Assembly (NCBI GenBank): GCA_026873275.1
Contig: JANTUC010000002.1
Span: 1,178,001-1,242,000, forward strand
Reading direction: 5' to 3'
Source of the DNA: Pseudopithomyces maydicus
Taxonomy: Eukaryota > Ascomycota > Dothideomycetes > Pleosporales > Didymosphaeriaceae
DNA: 64,000 nt
Positions within the stretch are counted from its first letter, which is position 1; each line of letters opens with the position of its first letter. This document shows, one piece after another, positions 20,998 to 32,040 of this stretch. The translations under genes were made by a program, and so were the position numbers. Under the pieces are notes generated by a model. It saw only the letters and a program-made list of their open reading frames with translations, was not told where the DNA came from and did no database searches.

Positions 20998-23966
20998 ATG
21001 CAGGTGAGCACACCTCGCCCGCGGCGGAGAGAGGGGTCCAGGGGAGAGCGGTTGCAGTGCATGTAACCTTTCACCTCCGCTGCACACTCCCGCAACTCCG
21101 CCCGCCCTAGCGTCTTAGTCTGGGGGATGCAACTGCAAATGCTAACCGCACGCCTGCGAATCCACAGTCGACGGACCGAGCCCGCGAACTGGAGCGCGTC
21201 TACCAGCAGCGCCGTGGCCATGCGCCCCAGATCTCCATCAGCGATGATAATCACCACGTCACCGAAGCCATTGGCGACATGTACGGCCACGACGAAGACT
21301 ACCAACTGAAACGCAACTCGCGGCCCCTGAGCTTCATCAGCAACCCCCTCGGCGACAGCCTCGAGCCCTTCAATCCCTTCCCTTCCGCCCCGCCAAAGTC
21401 GCCTCTCCGCGCCCAGATGCAACACGATGGGCCGCCCAACGGCACCCCTACCCCGCTCGCGAGCAAGTCCTCGCCCGCTTCCCCGAAGCTCTCCCCGCCG
21501 CCCCTGACGAGGACGAGCTCCGACACCGCCAGACAGCAGTTTCCTCTCCATGACTTGGAGTACGAGTCGAGCCCTGCTGGCCTGGCCCAGGAGCTCAGCA
21601 ACCTGCAGGCGATACGTCGCATGTCCATGGACGTCAACACCGCAGACCCCGACCTACCTTCCTTCCAATCTTTCAGCGTGCCTGCACCGCCGCAGCACTT
21701 TTCCGAGGACGAAGACCCCTCCAAGCTTTTCTGGGTTCCTGCGCGCTTGCACCCCGAACTGGCACCCAAAGAGTTCAAGACCTTCATCGAGGAGAAGGTC
21801 GACACCATAAGACGTCGCTCCGGCGATGGTGATTCTTTATCGCCCGATGGCGCCCTTGGTCGTCAAGGTTCTGGCGGTGGTCTACGTAGGAAAAAGTCCA
21901 TGTTGTCGAGACAAATCGACAGTGGCAGTGGTTATCGTGATGGTGCCGAACGCTTGGAAAGAAAACGATCCGGGGCTCAGTCGAATGACAAAATTCCCCC
22001 GCTGCAGGAACTCGAACGCATATCCGAAGACCCGGTGGCTCTGGCAAGACGTATGAGCGTCGATGCGTCGCGAAGAAATTCACAAACCGACGGCGATGAC
22101 CCTGATGATGCTCCCATTCTGCCAGGCGTGATTGCCGGCCCGGGAACTCTGAAACGTTCCACGCGCACCAACTATAGACGAGGTAGTGTTCGTAAGGGGG
22201 AGCGCGTGCCATTTTCACGTCGAGCGATGATGGCAAGGCAAGCAGAGACCGATACAGACGAATCTCCAAATGTGTCGCCAGTTCAGGCCAGGGAACATGA
22301 ACTATCCAACCTCTCACTCGCCAGAGTTCAGTCTGAGCCAGTAAATCAACCCGCCGAGAACTTCTCTCGTCCCAGCCAGAACCGAGCACAAACAGGGGTC
22401 CCACACGCATCGGCCTCTAGCGAAGATCTCTCAAGGTCGGAAGCACCTGCAGAGGAACGAAGACCACAACACAAACCCTTCCATTCACGAATCGCGTCAA
22501 ATGGCCGAACAACCGCACCTTTGCCAGGTTATGTCCCTCCGCAAGTACCCCAGATCATTGCCACCCCGCCGCCGCCAGAACCTCAACGGCAACAGCCACA
22601 ATTGCAGCTTCCAGAACGGAATTCTTCCAGACAACCACCTCCACAACAACCTCAAGGACCCCGGCAACCGCCTTCACAACACCAGCAACAGCGTCCACCT
22701 CCAGCCCCGAGACAGAACAAACATGCACAGGCTGCCCAAGCCTCTCCCATCAAGCCTGGTCAAAGCATGGAAGATCTCGTTTCGCATTCATCCTTACCTG
22801 GCAATAACACCAGGACGGACAATCTATCCATCATCCCGAATCTTGCAGAAGAGAAGAAGCCGGATAAGAAGCATAAAGACAAAAAGGATAGCTCGGAAGG
22901 AGGTTCACGCAAGACCAGCTGGGGCTGGTTGTTGGGCAGTGACGACAAGGAACGTGACAAAAAAGAAAAGGAAGATAAAGAAAAGGAGCTTGCGAAGAAG
23001 GTCAAGAACAAATTGAGCAAGACACAGGAGAAGTCACAGGTGCAGGGTCATGATGACACCAGACTGGATGTGCTGCAGTCATCTATTCAAGGCAGCACCA
23101 GGGGCCGCGAGAGCGTGGTCATTGACCGTGAAAGCGTGAAGCTCGAGGAGGAGCGCAAAAAGGAGAGCAGCAGGAAATCTTCTGGACACGAGAGTAAGAA
23201 AGAGAAGGAATCAGGCCTCTTTTCGTCCATCTTTGGTGGAAGCAAGAAGAAAGGGGAGAAGGAATCGCACCACAAGAAAGGAAATTCGATGCGTGGACTG
23301 TCGCCTGAACCACCGCCCCGAATACTTAAGCCGGACATCGACTATAACTGGACAAGATTCTCGATTTTGGAAGAACGAGCCATTTACCGCATGGCGCACA
23401 TCAAGCTTGCAAACCCCCGCCGCGAATTGTATTCTCAAGTTCTGCTGAGTAACTTCATGTACTCCTATCTTGCCAAGGTGCAGCAAATGCACCCGCAAAT
23501 CCAAATTGGCACTTCTGCACAGGCTAAGCAGCAGCAACAACGACAAGCACAAGCTGCTGCACAACAGAAGAAAGAACAAGAACAACAGCCAGAGGAGTAC
23601 TCTCAATATCAGCGGTACCAGCAGGTATGATGACCATGATAACGGCATGAAAGGCTTGCGCTAACTGTTCAACTATAGCAGGAGGAATCCGAAAAGGGTG
23701 GATATCATGGTAATAACTATCAGCAACAGGAAAATTCCGGTCACGATTCGCAATACGAGGATGACCGTCAACAGCAATACCAATATCAGCAAGACGGGCG
23801 TGGGGGCCAAAGAGATCAAAGAGACTCTCACCACTCCAGTTACGGGAGCTCGAATGGAGGCTATAGCGTCGCGGACAGTTCCAACTACATGGGACAACCA
23901 AAGGCCCAAGGCTACGGAGGTTATGAAGACTCGGATCAAAGCAGCAGGGACGACGAGATGTGGTAG
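20998..23966 (+). CDS. zds1: Zds-family regulator of PP2A and polarity
   Basis: Three exons: 20998-21003 (ATGCAG), 21168-23624 and 23679-23966, giving about 916 residues. Zds proteins bind PP2A-Cdc55 and affect mitotic exit, polarity and septin behaviour. The identifying part is the Zds C-terminal domain at about residues 725-790: RILKPDIDYNWTRFSILEER and YSQVLLSNFMYSYLAKVQ. The rest is mostly disordered: Ser/Pro-rich, a PQ-rich tract at about 430-480, and a Lys/Glu-rich charged segment (KEKEDKEKELAKKVKNK). The third exon is Gln/Tyr/Gly-rich and ends DDEMW. The first exon of two codons rests on a good GTGAGC donor and CACAG acceptor, but another start is possible. Confidence 0.85.
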
Positions 23967-24862
23967 CGCTGGAGCAAGGGCGCAAAGTTTCACCCTCTTG
24001 TTCATGTTCAGGTCAAATGGAGATTTCACCTGCATCTGCCACACATTCTATTCTCTTGTACTATATAAGCCTGTCGTTATCTTTCATCCGTACTCATGAG
24101 CGATTTTCCATAACTAGGCCGAGATGTGGGCGCAGTATTAGACGGCTGGACTGGGCATGGGTGGAGTTGGGGTACCAAATGCATGGAATGCAGGCGCCAA
24201 TGGACGGGGGACGATAGCCCTCTGTATTATGTAGTCGATACAATAGCGGCGACGCCCCTACGTATACGGATATTGAATACTGAGTCTAGATATCTCTACA
24301 ATGGAAAAGCATGGTGTCTAAGATTGCCACGAAGGAAAGTGGATCCGCAGTGCAGCCTCGTGATACGAGACCCTCCAGGGCTCCAGAGATGCCGACCCAC
24401 AAGGGACGATCCGATACGTTTACCAGATGTTTTTCCCGGTCGGCGAATGGCTAGTGAAGGCAAAATCAAATAGCAAAAGCCACTTGCATCAGACGCTGGT
24501 CCCTGAATGGGCGATCCCTGCGCCGATCTAGTGTCAGGGTCAATGACGTAGATCGTCACGGGCGGCAGGACAGCGGGCCTAGACTGGACTGGCAAAGCGG
24601 GCTGGCAGCGACAAGAGTTTGGGGGCAAAGATGTGGAGCGCGTCATCCCCCGGAAATATAAACACTGCGCCTTGGCTGGTTGTGTGGACAAAACTCTGTT
24701 CAAGCATCGTGCACTAGGTTTCTTGATTTGCTCTGGCGCGCGAACAAGCAAGCGCAGTATATTACATCACCCCACCTTAGATCAGGAGTCGGCGGGGACG
24801 TTCCACCGCATATATACACTGAACCACCCCAACAGCAGCTGGAGAAAAGGACAGAATACGGA
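23967..24862. other. intergenic (zds1 3' / slm1 5')
   Basis: About 900 bp with no supported gene. A frame open upstream of the slm1 ATG lacks its own ATG and is probably 5' untranslated sequence. Confidence 0.45.
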
Positions 24863-26391
24863 ATGGCGAGCCCTACCACCCCGACTGTGTCGCGCGCACT
24901 CACAAACGGCGACGACGATGCCATTCCCGGAGAGGACACGAGCGAGGTGACCAAGCTCTTCGCCGAGCGGCTGGCAGCGTGGAAGCATGCAGTGGGGTAT
25001 CTAGAGGACTACATTACTGCGACGGAGAAGACGCACCACGCGCATGGAAAGGAGTACGAGAGGGTGCTGAAGGTCAGTGTGGGGGAGGGGCAGTGGCCAC
25101 AAGCAGGGACCGAGGGCTAACACCGTACAGACCGTGAGAGATCCGCTTAAGGAGGGACACCACTTCGATCAGTCACTCGGAGGTATTGCAGGCATGTTTG
25201 AGAACATCCGGTCGAATACGCAGGTATGTGTCGCCATTGGCTGTGTTGAAGAGGTACTAATGTGGTTGGCAGGGCATTTCGAACCAGCACTACGAGACTG
25301 CGAAGCAGCTCAAAGGCTCCGTCCTCCCCGTCTTCGAGCGCCTGCACACCGAAATTAAAAACAAGACAAAGGAGCTCACCAAGGGTGCTGGAAAGGGCTC
25401 CAAGGCTGTGGACAAGGCTCGTGCGGTCACACAGAAGCACATCGAGATGCTCGGCTCGCACACGGCCACGTTCGAGTCACACGGCGGCAAGATGACGGCC
25501 ACCGACGACCCTTATGTTCTGCAGCGCGGTGTCATGTACAGGCTTAACAAGCAGATCCAGGAAGAGAACAACAACAGGCAGGATCTGATTAGTGTTCAGA
25601 ACTCCTTTGCCCAGTTCGAAGCCCACGTCATCCAGACCGTCCAAGGAGGCATGGGTCAGTTCATGCAAGTAGTCAACACACAGGCTGAGCAGACCAAGAT
25701 GGCCTACGGGGATATGGTGGGCACCGCGCAGAAGATCCCTCTCGACTTCGAATGGAATGGCTTCGTCCAGCGCAACAACACCATCCTCATCGACCCAAAT
25801 GCGCCCGCACGATCTGTATCCAACATCTCCTTCCCGAACCAGAATCACCGCTCCACCAAGCCCCTCATTTCCGGGTCGCTTGAGCGCAAGGGCAAAATCA
25901 GGTCGTACAACACAAACTACTACGTGGTGACGCCCTCCAAGTTCCTCCACGAATTCAAGACCGACGACGACTTTGCCAAGGATCCCGTCCCTGAGACATC
26001 TCTGTACCTTCCCGATTGCGTCGTTGGCGCCTGTGCCGATCGCAAGTTCAACGTCAAGGGCAAAGATGTGTCCAAGGGCAAGGTTGGAAACACCTTCAGC
26101 ATGAACCACGAGTTCCAATTCAAGGCGCATACGCCCCAGGCTGCTACTCAGTGGTGGGAGATTATACGTCAAGCTGCGGGCCAGACGTCTAGCGAGGTGC
26201 CCGAGAGCAGTGTGCCGACGAGTCCCATCAGCAAGCAGAGTAGTCCTACTGGGTCTGACCCGAAGCACCCTCTGCCATTGAGGACAGACACTGAAGGTCT
26301 GGAGAGGGCTGGTACGAACAAGTCCAGTGGACCGACTCCTATCAGTGCTGCGCCTGCGAGCGGAGTGGGGAGGGAACCTGGGCAGTACTGA
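24863..26391 (+). CDS. slm1: Slm1/Slm2-like PH-domain protein (TORC2 effector)
   Basis: Three exons: 24863-25072, 25131-25223 and 25273-26391, giving 473 residues. In the family the protein binds PI(4,5)P2 at eisosomes and recruits TORC2 to control actin and sphingolipid synthesis. Residues about 25-250 are the helical F-BAR-like part (VTKLFAERLAAWKHAVGYL ... GISNQHYETAKQLKGSVLPV). The PH domain spans about 285-400: SGSLERKGKIRSYNTNYYVV, then FVKGKD-type strands and the closing helix ATQWWEIIRQAAG. A Ser/Pro-rich tail follows, as expected for a phosphorylated effector. All exon lengths are whole codons (70, 31 and 373), so every intron is phase 0. The start is the first ATG that gives this frame. 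Confidence 0.9.
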
Positions 26392-27328
26392 TAAAATTGT
26401 TTCCGACCGAAACGGTAGAATGGTACACGTACATCGACTTGTTTTGTAACGATTTGTTTTTGGAGCAGGGGGGCTTAATTATTTCGGGGATGATACCATG
26501 GTGGTCTGCTGGAGTGGAATTAGTTTGCTGTTACTATACTAATCGCAATTGAATAACATACTCTGGTTATCATTCATCCTGTCTCGCAATGACGTATCCT
26601 TGTCGGCTATATCGACTTGACAGGTACATGTCTCTGCTGTGTCTTTTTTTACCCCGAGATACGAGTTAAAATGAATTTAGTATTTCATGTTCTATTCTCG
26701 ATGCAAAACACCATGTGCAATGAGCCTGCCCGACTAATCCAAACACGTTAAACCCACTGTCTCATCCCTTCATCAAGGCCTCCCTCCAAAACAGCCATCA
26801 TTTGGCCTCAAAATCTCGCTCCATGCTTCCCAATCCGGCTTCCACCAGAAATACATCACGCAAATCCCTCACGTGTATGCATGTGTGAGGTCTACCATCT
26901 TCCCAATCCGGCGCCCCGCCCTTGGCGGACTCCGCACCCGTCCAAAATAGATTCTCGTAAAGAACGGTGCTCGGACCGGCAGATGGCGCCCATTCGGCAG
27001 CTTCATTGGCTTACTGAGCAGTACAAGCCGAGCCCGGCGTCTCAGCCTTGGGCTCCGAGATTGGTAGTGCGGTATCGTGGGGGCCGGCCGGGTATGTATT
27101 GGCCCCGCTAAGGGAGGGAGGACCAATCGAGGAGAGGGATCTGCATGGGCAAGGATGCGGAGTTTGTTGCTTTTGGGAGCGTTGTGGCGAGAGAGGAGAT
27201 GGTGAGATGATGGTAGGTGGATATAAAGATGGGAGGCTGCGCGTATACACATATATTCAAAAGTTTCGCTTCGCATATTATTCCCTTCTTTTCAGGTACT
27301 TTCGGTCAGAAATCTTTCCTTTTTAGCA
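26392..27328. other. intergenic (slm1 3' / GH26 5')
   Basis: The first 450 bp are AT-rich and the later part is GC-rich. Overlapping minus-strand frames at 26869-27276 show no domain. The right end carries the GH26 TATA element. Confidence 0.5.
27222..27227 (+). promoter_or_regulatory. TATA box of the GH26-like gene
   Basis: TATAAA lies 107 bp upstream of the ATG, with a pyrimidine-rich stretch (TTCCCTTCTTTTC) between, the usual pattern of a fungal secreted-enzyme promoter. Confidence 0.5.
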
Positions 27329-28635
27329 ATGAAGAATTCGTTTTATACCGCGGCTTTGGCTGCCATGACGGCGTCGCTGGGCGCCGCTGCGAGCGTCCCT
27401 CGCGCAGGAAACTATCCCATTGAAGAGAACCCTGGCTTTGGGAATGCAGTCGTCGGTCAGGTACAAAAGCGAGGTAGGCTATGAAATGTTATGATCCCAC
27501 CATCTTAATTGACCATCTGGCAGCTACCAAAGACATCGGCCTTCCAGATGACACCCTCAAAACCAACTGCATCTCCATCGGCTTCCTCCCTTCCGAAGGC
27601 GATTCCGCTTCACCCCGCTACACCATGGCGCAAATCAACGGCGCCCTCGGAGCACAATCGTCCACCTACGGATGGTACGCTCAAATCACGTCTTCAGGCT
27701 TCGACGGCAGCCAGCTCCTCGCAGTAAAAGAGGACGTTGTGGCCAGCGGCGCCGTCTTCGTTGCATCCGTCATGCCGTCCATCGACTTCTCTGCCGTCAC
27801 CGAGGATGTAGCCAATCAAGTTGCATCCGTCATGAAACAGTTCACCGATGCGGGCGTTACAGTCTGGCTGCGCTACGCCCACGAGATGAACTGGTACGTT
27901 ACGGACGGCACGTACCACGGCGATCCATCGTCGTTCCTTGCTTCTTGGAAGACCATTTACAACGCCGCGTGCAAGGGTAACGATAAAGTGTCTTGCTTCT
28001 GGTCCCCTAACCAGGCAGGTAGCGTATCTGACTTGCAGCCCTGGTGGCCCGGTGAGGAATACGTCGATCTCGTTGGCATCGATTGTTACCCCCGATCCGG
28101 CGACGACACTTCTTCCAACGAGCTGTTCGATCGATTCTATGGCGGCTTCTACGATGCCTTCAGCAAGCCATACGGTCTACCCTTCGCCATCGGCGAGACG
28201 GGCGCAGGAACAGGCCAGAAGACGCAGTGGCTCCAGACGCTCGTGAACCAGAAGGCGAAGTACCCCAACTACGTGAGCATGAGCTGGTTCGAGTTCGACA
28301 AGGAGGCTGATTTCAGGATCGTGATGACGGACGAGGCGACGCTGGGGCAGACGAAGCAAATTTTGCTGGCGGGAGGGAATGAACAGTGTGGTGGAAGTGG
28401 GAACGGAACGACGCCTCCGCCACAGACACAGAACCCGGTGCCAAGTGCGACGAGCAAGCCAGCTGCAAGTGGGACGAGCAAGCCTGTGAGCGGTCCGACG
28501 AACTCGGGCGCAGGGTGCGATTGGGGTTGCTGGGGGTGGGATTGTTCTGCGAGTGTGCCGTGCCAGGAGCCGTGGACGTGCAAGGGGGATACTGCAAATA
28601 GGCAGGCGCCTTGCCTGATCTTGCTGTGTTGTTAG
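27329..28635 (+). CDS. secreted GH26-like beta-mannanase with Cys-rich tail
   Basis: Two exons: 27329-27473 and 27524-28635, giving 418 residues. The signal peptide is MKNSFYTAALAAMTASLGAA, followed by a short propeptide that ends in a Kex2-like KR (VGQVQKR). The catalytic barrel shows WLRYAHEMNWYV, which fits the GH26 acid/base Glu, and FAIGETGAG, which fits the nucleophile Glu. ASVMPSIDFS, CFWSPNQAGS and VDLVGIDCYPR are further barrel strands usual in this family. The likely substrate is beta-1,4-mannan or a related hemicellulose; the exact activity is inferred. After a Pro/Thr/Ser linker the last 45 residues contain eight Cys in C-x3-C-x4-C-x5-C-x5-C form and end in CC, perhaps a small binding module or an unrelated disulfide knot. 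Confidence 0.83.
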
Positions 28636-28771
28636 AGCGTCACTTATTTTCTTCCTACCTTTGAAACACTTTATAGATCCGCATACATTCGGATTAAACT
28701 TCGTTCAGCCTTTTCAGACTTCATCCTCTGACGGGAACTGATATCTTGGCCAAGGGATGTACATAATACAC

Positions 28772-29599
28772 CTACTCTCCCAGCCAATCTGACACCCGCT
28801 TACTCTCTATCGTCCTTTCTGGTACCTCGCTTATCTGAGGACTCCTCGCAGTAGAGCTCCTGTATTCCCGATATCCCCTGATCCAAGCCCCAGTGTTCTC
28901 CCCGAGACCCGACAAACCAGTGCCCCGTACCGGCCCTGTGCTAATCATTTGTATTACCGGCAATGTACTCGGAGCGAGGGCAGTTTTTCTGCGCCGGCGT
29001 CGGTGTACCAAGAAGCCTATCATGGCAAGAAGAAGTACCACCACGGGTATGCTTCCATAGACGATTTTGTGGGAAACGCTTTTTGTCGAGTGAGATGGCA
29101 CCGGTGATGATATTTCCGTCGAATTAGACGCGGAAGGGTATACTGCGTTCCATGTGGCGCTGGTACTGCTTAATCTAGTAGACGACACATAAACTTGACT
29201 AGGGGCACTGGTGATCATCGTACTGTCACTGCCAGGGGATTCCGCAAGGCTCTCTGATGTTGGTGCAACTAGCATGCATATACCAAGCCAACAATCACCG
29301 ATCCAGCAATCATTTGTCGACTTGCAGAGCTGTTTGCAATGTCCAGAGTGGCATCCGAGACCCTCTGCACAAGCATTCTCTGCCCCTTCAAAACATGGAT
29401 CGTCGAGGCATTTGCCTTCGTCTTTGCAATTCCAGATAGAGTTTATGTCTAACGTCGAAGTAGAGACAGGCTTAGAACTCGAGTAGAATGATGGGGTTGG
29501 GTGAGGCTGGTCGCTTCCAGAGACGACCGCTCTGGGAGGCCTTGAGAGATAGTTGACGAAGGCCGTTGGTGTAGAGGGTGTGTTCGATGAGGGATACAT
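28772..29599 (-). CDS. single-pass membrane protein with Cys-rich outer domain, paralogue A
   Basis: A 275-residue protein I do not recognise. Residues about 50-110 contain ten Cys (WNCKDEGKCLDDPCFEG ... STNDCWIGDCWLGICM), then a Ser/Thr-rich stalk, one membrane helix (IVYGSIPVVVLLLAMIGFL, about 177-197) and a cytosolic stop-transfer run HRRRRRK. The tail carries ENTGAWIRGYREYRSS, closely matched in the next gene. No signal peptide is visible, so the true start may lie in an upstream exon: the frame stays open for about 25 codons before the ATG (QTTTFIKCYTIMY). It lies 136 bp from the convergent GH26 gene. Cell-wall or surface sensing would fit the architecture, but that is inference. Confidence 0.65.
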   Translation of the reverse strand: MYPSSNTPSTPTAFVNYLSRPPRAVVSGSDQPHPTPSFYSSSKPVSTSTLDINSIWNCKDEGKCLDDPCFEGAENACAEGLGCHSGHCKQLCKSTNDCWIGDCWLGICMLVAPTSESLAESPGSDSTMITSAPSQVYVSSTRLSSTSATWNAVYPSASNSTEISSPVPSHSTKSVSHKIVYGSIPVVVLLLAMIGFLVHRRRRRKTALAPSTLPVIQMISTGPVRGTGLSGLGENTGAWIRGYREYRSSTARSPQISEVPERTIESKRVSDWLGE

Positions 29600-30096
29600 T
29601 ATGGTGTAACACTTGATAAATGTCGTTGTTTGAGGTTTTTGGGAAATAGGAAGTGTTTCCTCATGTTTTAGAATTCAAAATCAGGTGTGTGAATGGAAAG
29701 CATTGAATCACGGTATCTGTTCGTTTGATACCAACGAGTGACAGAAGAGCCTTGCGATCATGAAACATGTTCGTTTATAAACATCTTAGGTGGATTCTGT
29801 ACAGGTCAGGATGCTGAAAAGATTTTGGGATTGGTGCTTAAGTTATACACGCCTATGAATGCTAGGCATTCATAGAGCAAAAGATTGCTGCAGATGTTGC
29901 TTCTACCTATCATGAAACTATATGAAATCAGCACTGTCGCTACCATCTCCAACCGAAGCCTGAGAGTCATGTCCTGGATATCCTTGAATTTGCATCCTCA
30001 AAACCCAAGAGATGTTGAATCCAACCCCACCATTATCTTTCCATCTTACCGAGTTATCATAGCCGCACTAGAAGACTTCACGTCCCCTTATCACGC
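29600..30096. other. spacer between the paired membrane-protein genes
   Basis: AT-richer sequence. A plus-strand frame at 29885-30193 overlaps the 3' end of paralogue B and is not supported. Confidence 0.45.
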
Positions 30097-30657
30097 TCAA
30101 GCTCTTCCCTCTCCGCCTTTCTTGACCTTGAACCCTATCATGCCTCTTGGCAACTTCACATTTGCCACCATTGATGTTGCAGACCCCCGGTAGTCTCTAT
30201 ATCCTCTTTTCCATGATCGCGTATTATTGCCGAACCCCGGGGAAGTATTGAAAGTGAGAGAGCTGACAGTATCTTCTTGTTCTTGCACTATTGTTGAGCC
30301 TTGTGATCTCTTGCGCCGAAGTTTGTAAAGCAGCAATGACACGACAAGAATCAGTACGAAAAATGGTATTGCAAGATAAGCAAACTTCTGCTTTGATGCA
30401 GCTGGCGATAGTGCTGGTATCATGCTGGCTGCCGAGGAAGGTGAAGAAAGTGCAGCATTGCCGTGCGAAGATTGAGGACCAGATGTCGAGATTGTGATAG
30501 AGACAAAGGTCGTGGTTTTGGTGGCATTGCTACTCGCCGATTGAGGATCGAGTGTTGGAATTACGATAGATACGGGGACCGTGGTTGTTGTGGCGAACAG
30601 AAGAGTTGGAATTGCCAATGGTAGCGAAAGTGTGCTGATGTCTGTATCTGTTTCCAT
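30097..30657 (-). CDS. single-pass membrane protein, paralogue B
   Basis: The first in-frame ATG (30657) gives 186 residues; the frame is open without an ATG for about 40 codons further up, so an upstream exon is likely. Two imperfect repeats, TTTTVPVSIVIPTLDPQSAS and KTTTFVSITISTSGPQSS, form the Ser/Thr-rich outer part. One membrane helix follows (FAYLAIPFFVLILVVSLLLYKL) with basic KLRRKR on the inner side. The tail has GNNTRSWKRGYRDYRGS, matching paralogue A. It has no Cys-rich domain in the visible exon. No family name can be given. The gene lies tandem to and in the same direction as paralogue A. Confidence 0.55.
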   Translation of the reverse strand: METDTDISTLSLPLAIPTLLFATTTTVPVSIVIPTLDPQSASSNATKTTTFVSITISTSGPQSSHGNAALSSPSSAASMIPALSPAASKQKFAYLAIPFFVLILVVSLLLYKLRRKRSQGSTIVQEQEDTVSSLTFNTSPGFGNNTRSWKRGYRDYRGSATSMVANVKLPRGMIGFKVKKGGEGRA

Positions 30658-30720
30658 GCTGCTTTTCCGACCCACTTCGGCAATCGCAGAGTTCACTTGG
30701 ATAGAGATCGTTGCCCGCAA

Positions 30721-32040
30721 TACAACGCTATTGTTCGTAATGGATTGTTCAAAGCCAGTTGTGTTGTGATCTTAATAGAATTGTTGGCTCACTGCGGAAG
30801 TGGTCAAGTGAGATATATATGGTACGACTCGGAGTCGAGTAGCTTTACTTTGTGTGTTCCATGAAGTGTAAAAGATTGCTAGGTAAAAGAAGTGGGCATA
30901 TCCAGTTGTATCGTGTGATTGAATTGTACAAACGCTACTCGTTTGTTGATGTCAGAATAGATCCAATTTTCCGGAATACTTAAAAAGCCCCTACTTTGCT
31001 CATGATACTTCATAGTTCGTGTATTTATTTTGCTACCCATTCATTTTCACAGAACGATCTATGGATAGCTTGCGCCTAGCCTTTTACTTACTTAGGATGC
31101 TAACAGTAATGTGTGGTCATTTCCAATAAAACAGATCTATGAATTGAACTCGATAACACACGCTGAGGGAGTGTAAGGTGCGCATAAATTTTGAATTTAC
31201 ATTTAATCCATACAGAGGCACCTCACACGACTGAAATTGTAGCTTCAGATTATTAAACCAACCCACTGATAGAGATAAGGAACCTGTTATTGCATACATG
31301 TTTGCGTGTGATATTAAACGAGCCTTGCTTATTGCCGTTAGGCAACCACGAAACCTGCATCTTCCTCACCTAAGCACTCCGCATGTTTTTTGGGGTTGAA
31401 TTTATGTTGAATTCGTGGGGATAGAGGACCGATTCTCTAGTATCCTTCTTTGTATAGGCTTCTAAGTTTGTGTATATCACATGTGTATGGCTTCTACTAC
31501 AATTGCAACGGCAGTATGAAGCCAAGACAAGTGACCCCACTGCACGATCATGTCTTTTGGGGGCGGAATCTTCCTCTTGGCAGAAGCGGGGACGGGTCTC
31601 ACAGAGTGTAATACGCTATGATATCACACCTCCTAGGCAACAGACATGAAAATGCATCCATTAGTGACACAGTAGCCATCAACACAAAAGAACATGCCAT
31701 GTACATCAGGACATTATATATCATTCAATCTCATTTACGCTGATCAGACAAGATAATTATTTTATTAGAAGCTCGACACTGATATTGTAGTTGGGCTGTT
31801 TACCAATATAGTAAACAAGGCAGAATGTAGGCACAGTAGGATTTTAGGCAGCTTCCCATTACAACATCCTGATGCCTAATATGCTACTTGCTCCATTTTT
31901 TGTGACCGTACAAACGCTGATTGGTGATTGAAATCCATGACAAATGTGAGTAGCAGTTGTCTGGTGCTGTATATAAGGCCGTTGAAACCCGGTCTTCGCT
32001 ATTGTATATCAAACAAGACTTTGAACGCCCCCTCAGCATC
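30721..32040. other. AT-rich intergenic
   Basis: 1.3 kb with only short frames. It may hold a missing 5' exon of paralogue B on the minus strand; none could be picked out with confidence. Confidence 0.5.
31970..31976 (+). promoter_or_regulatory. TATA box of the SIMPL gene
   Basis: TATATAA lies 71 bp upstream of the ATG at 32041. Confidence 0.45.

Noticed and set aside
29885..30193. 102-codon plus-strand frame
   Set aside because: Antisense to paralogue B, which has a clear membrane helix and a conserved motif.
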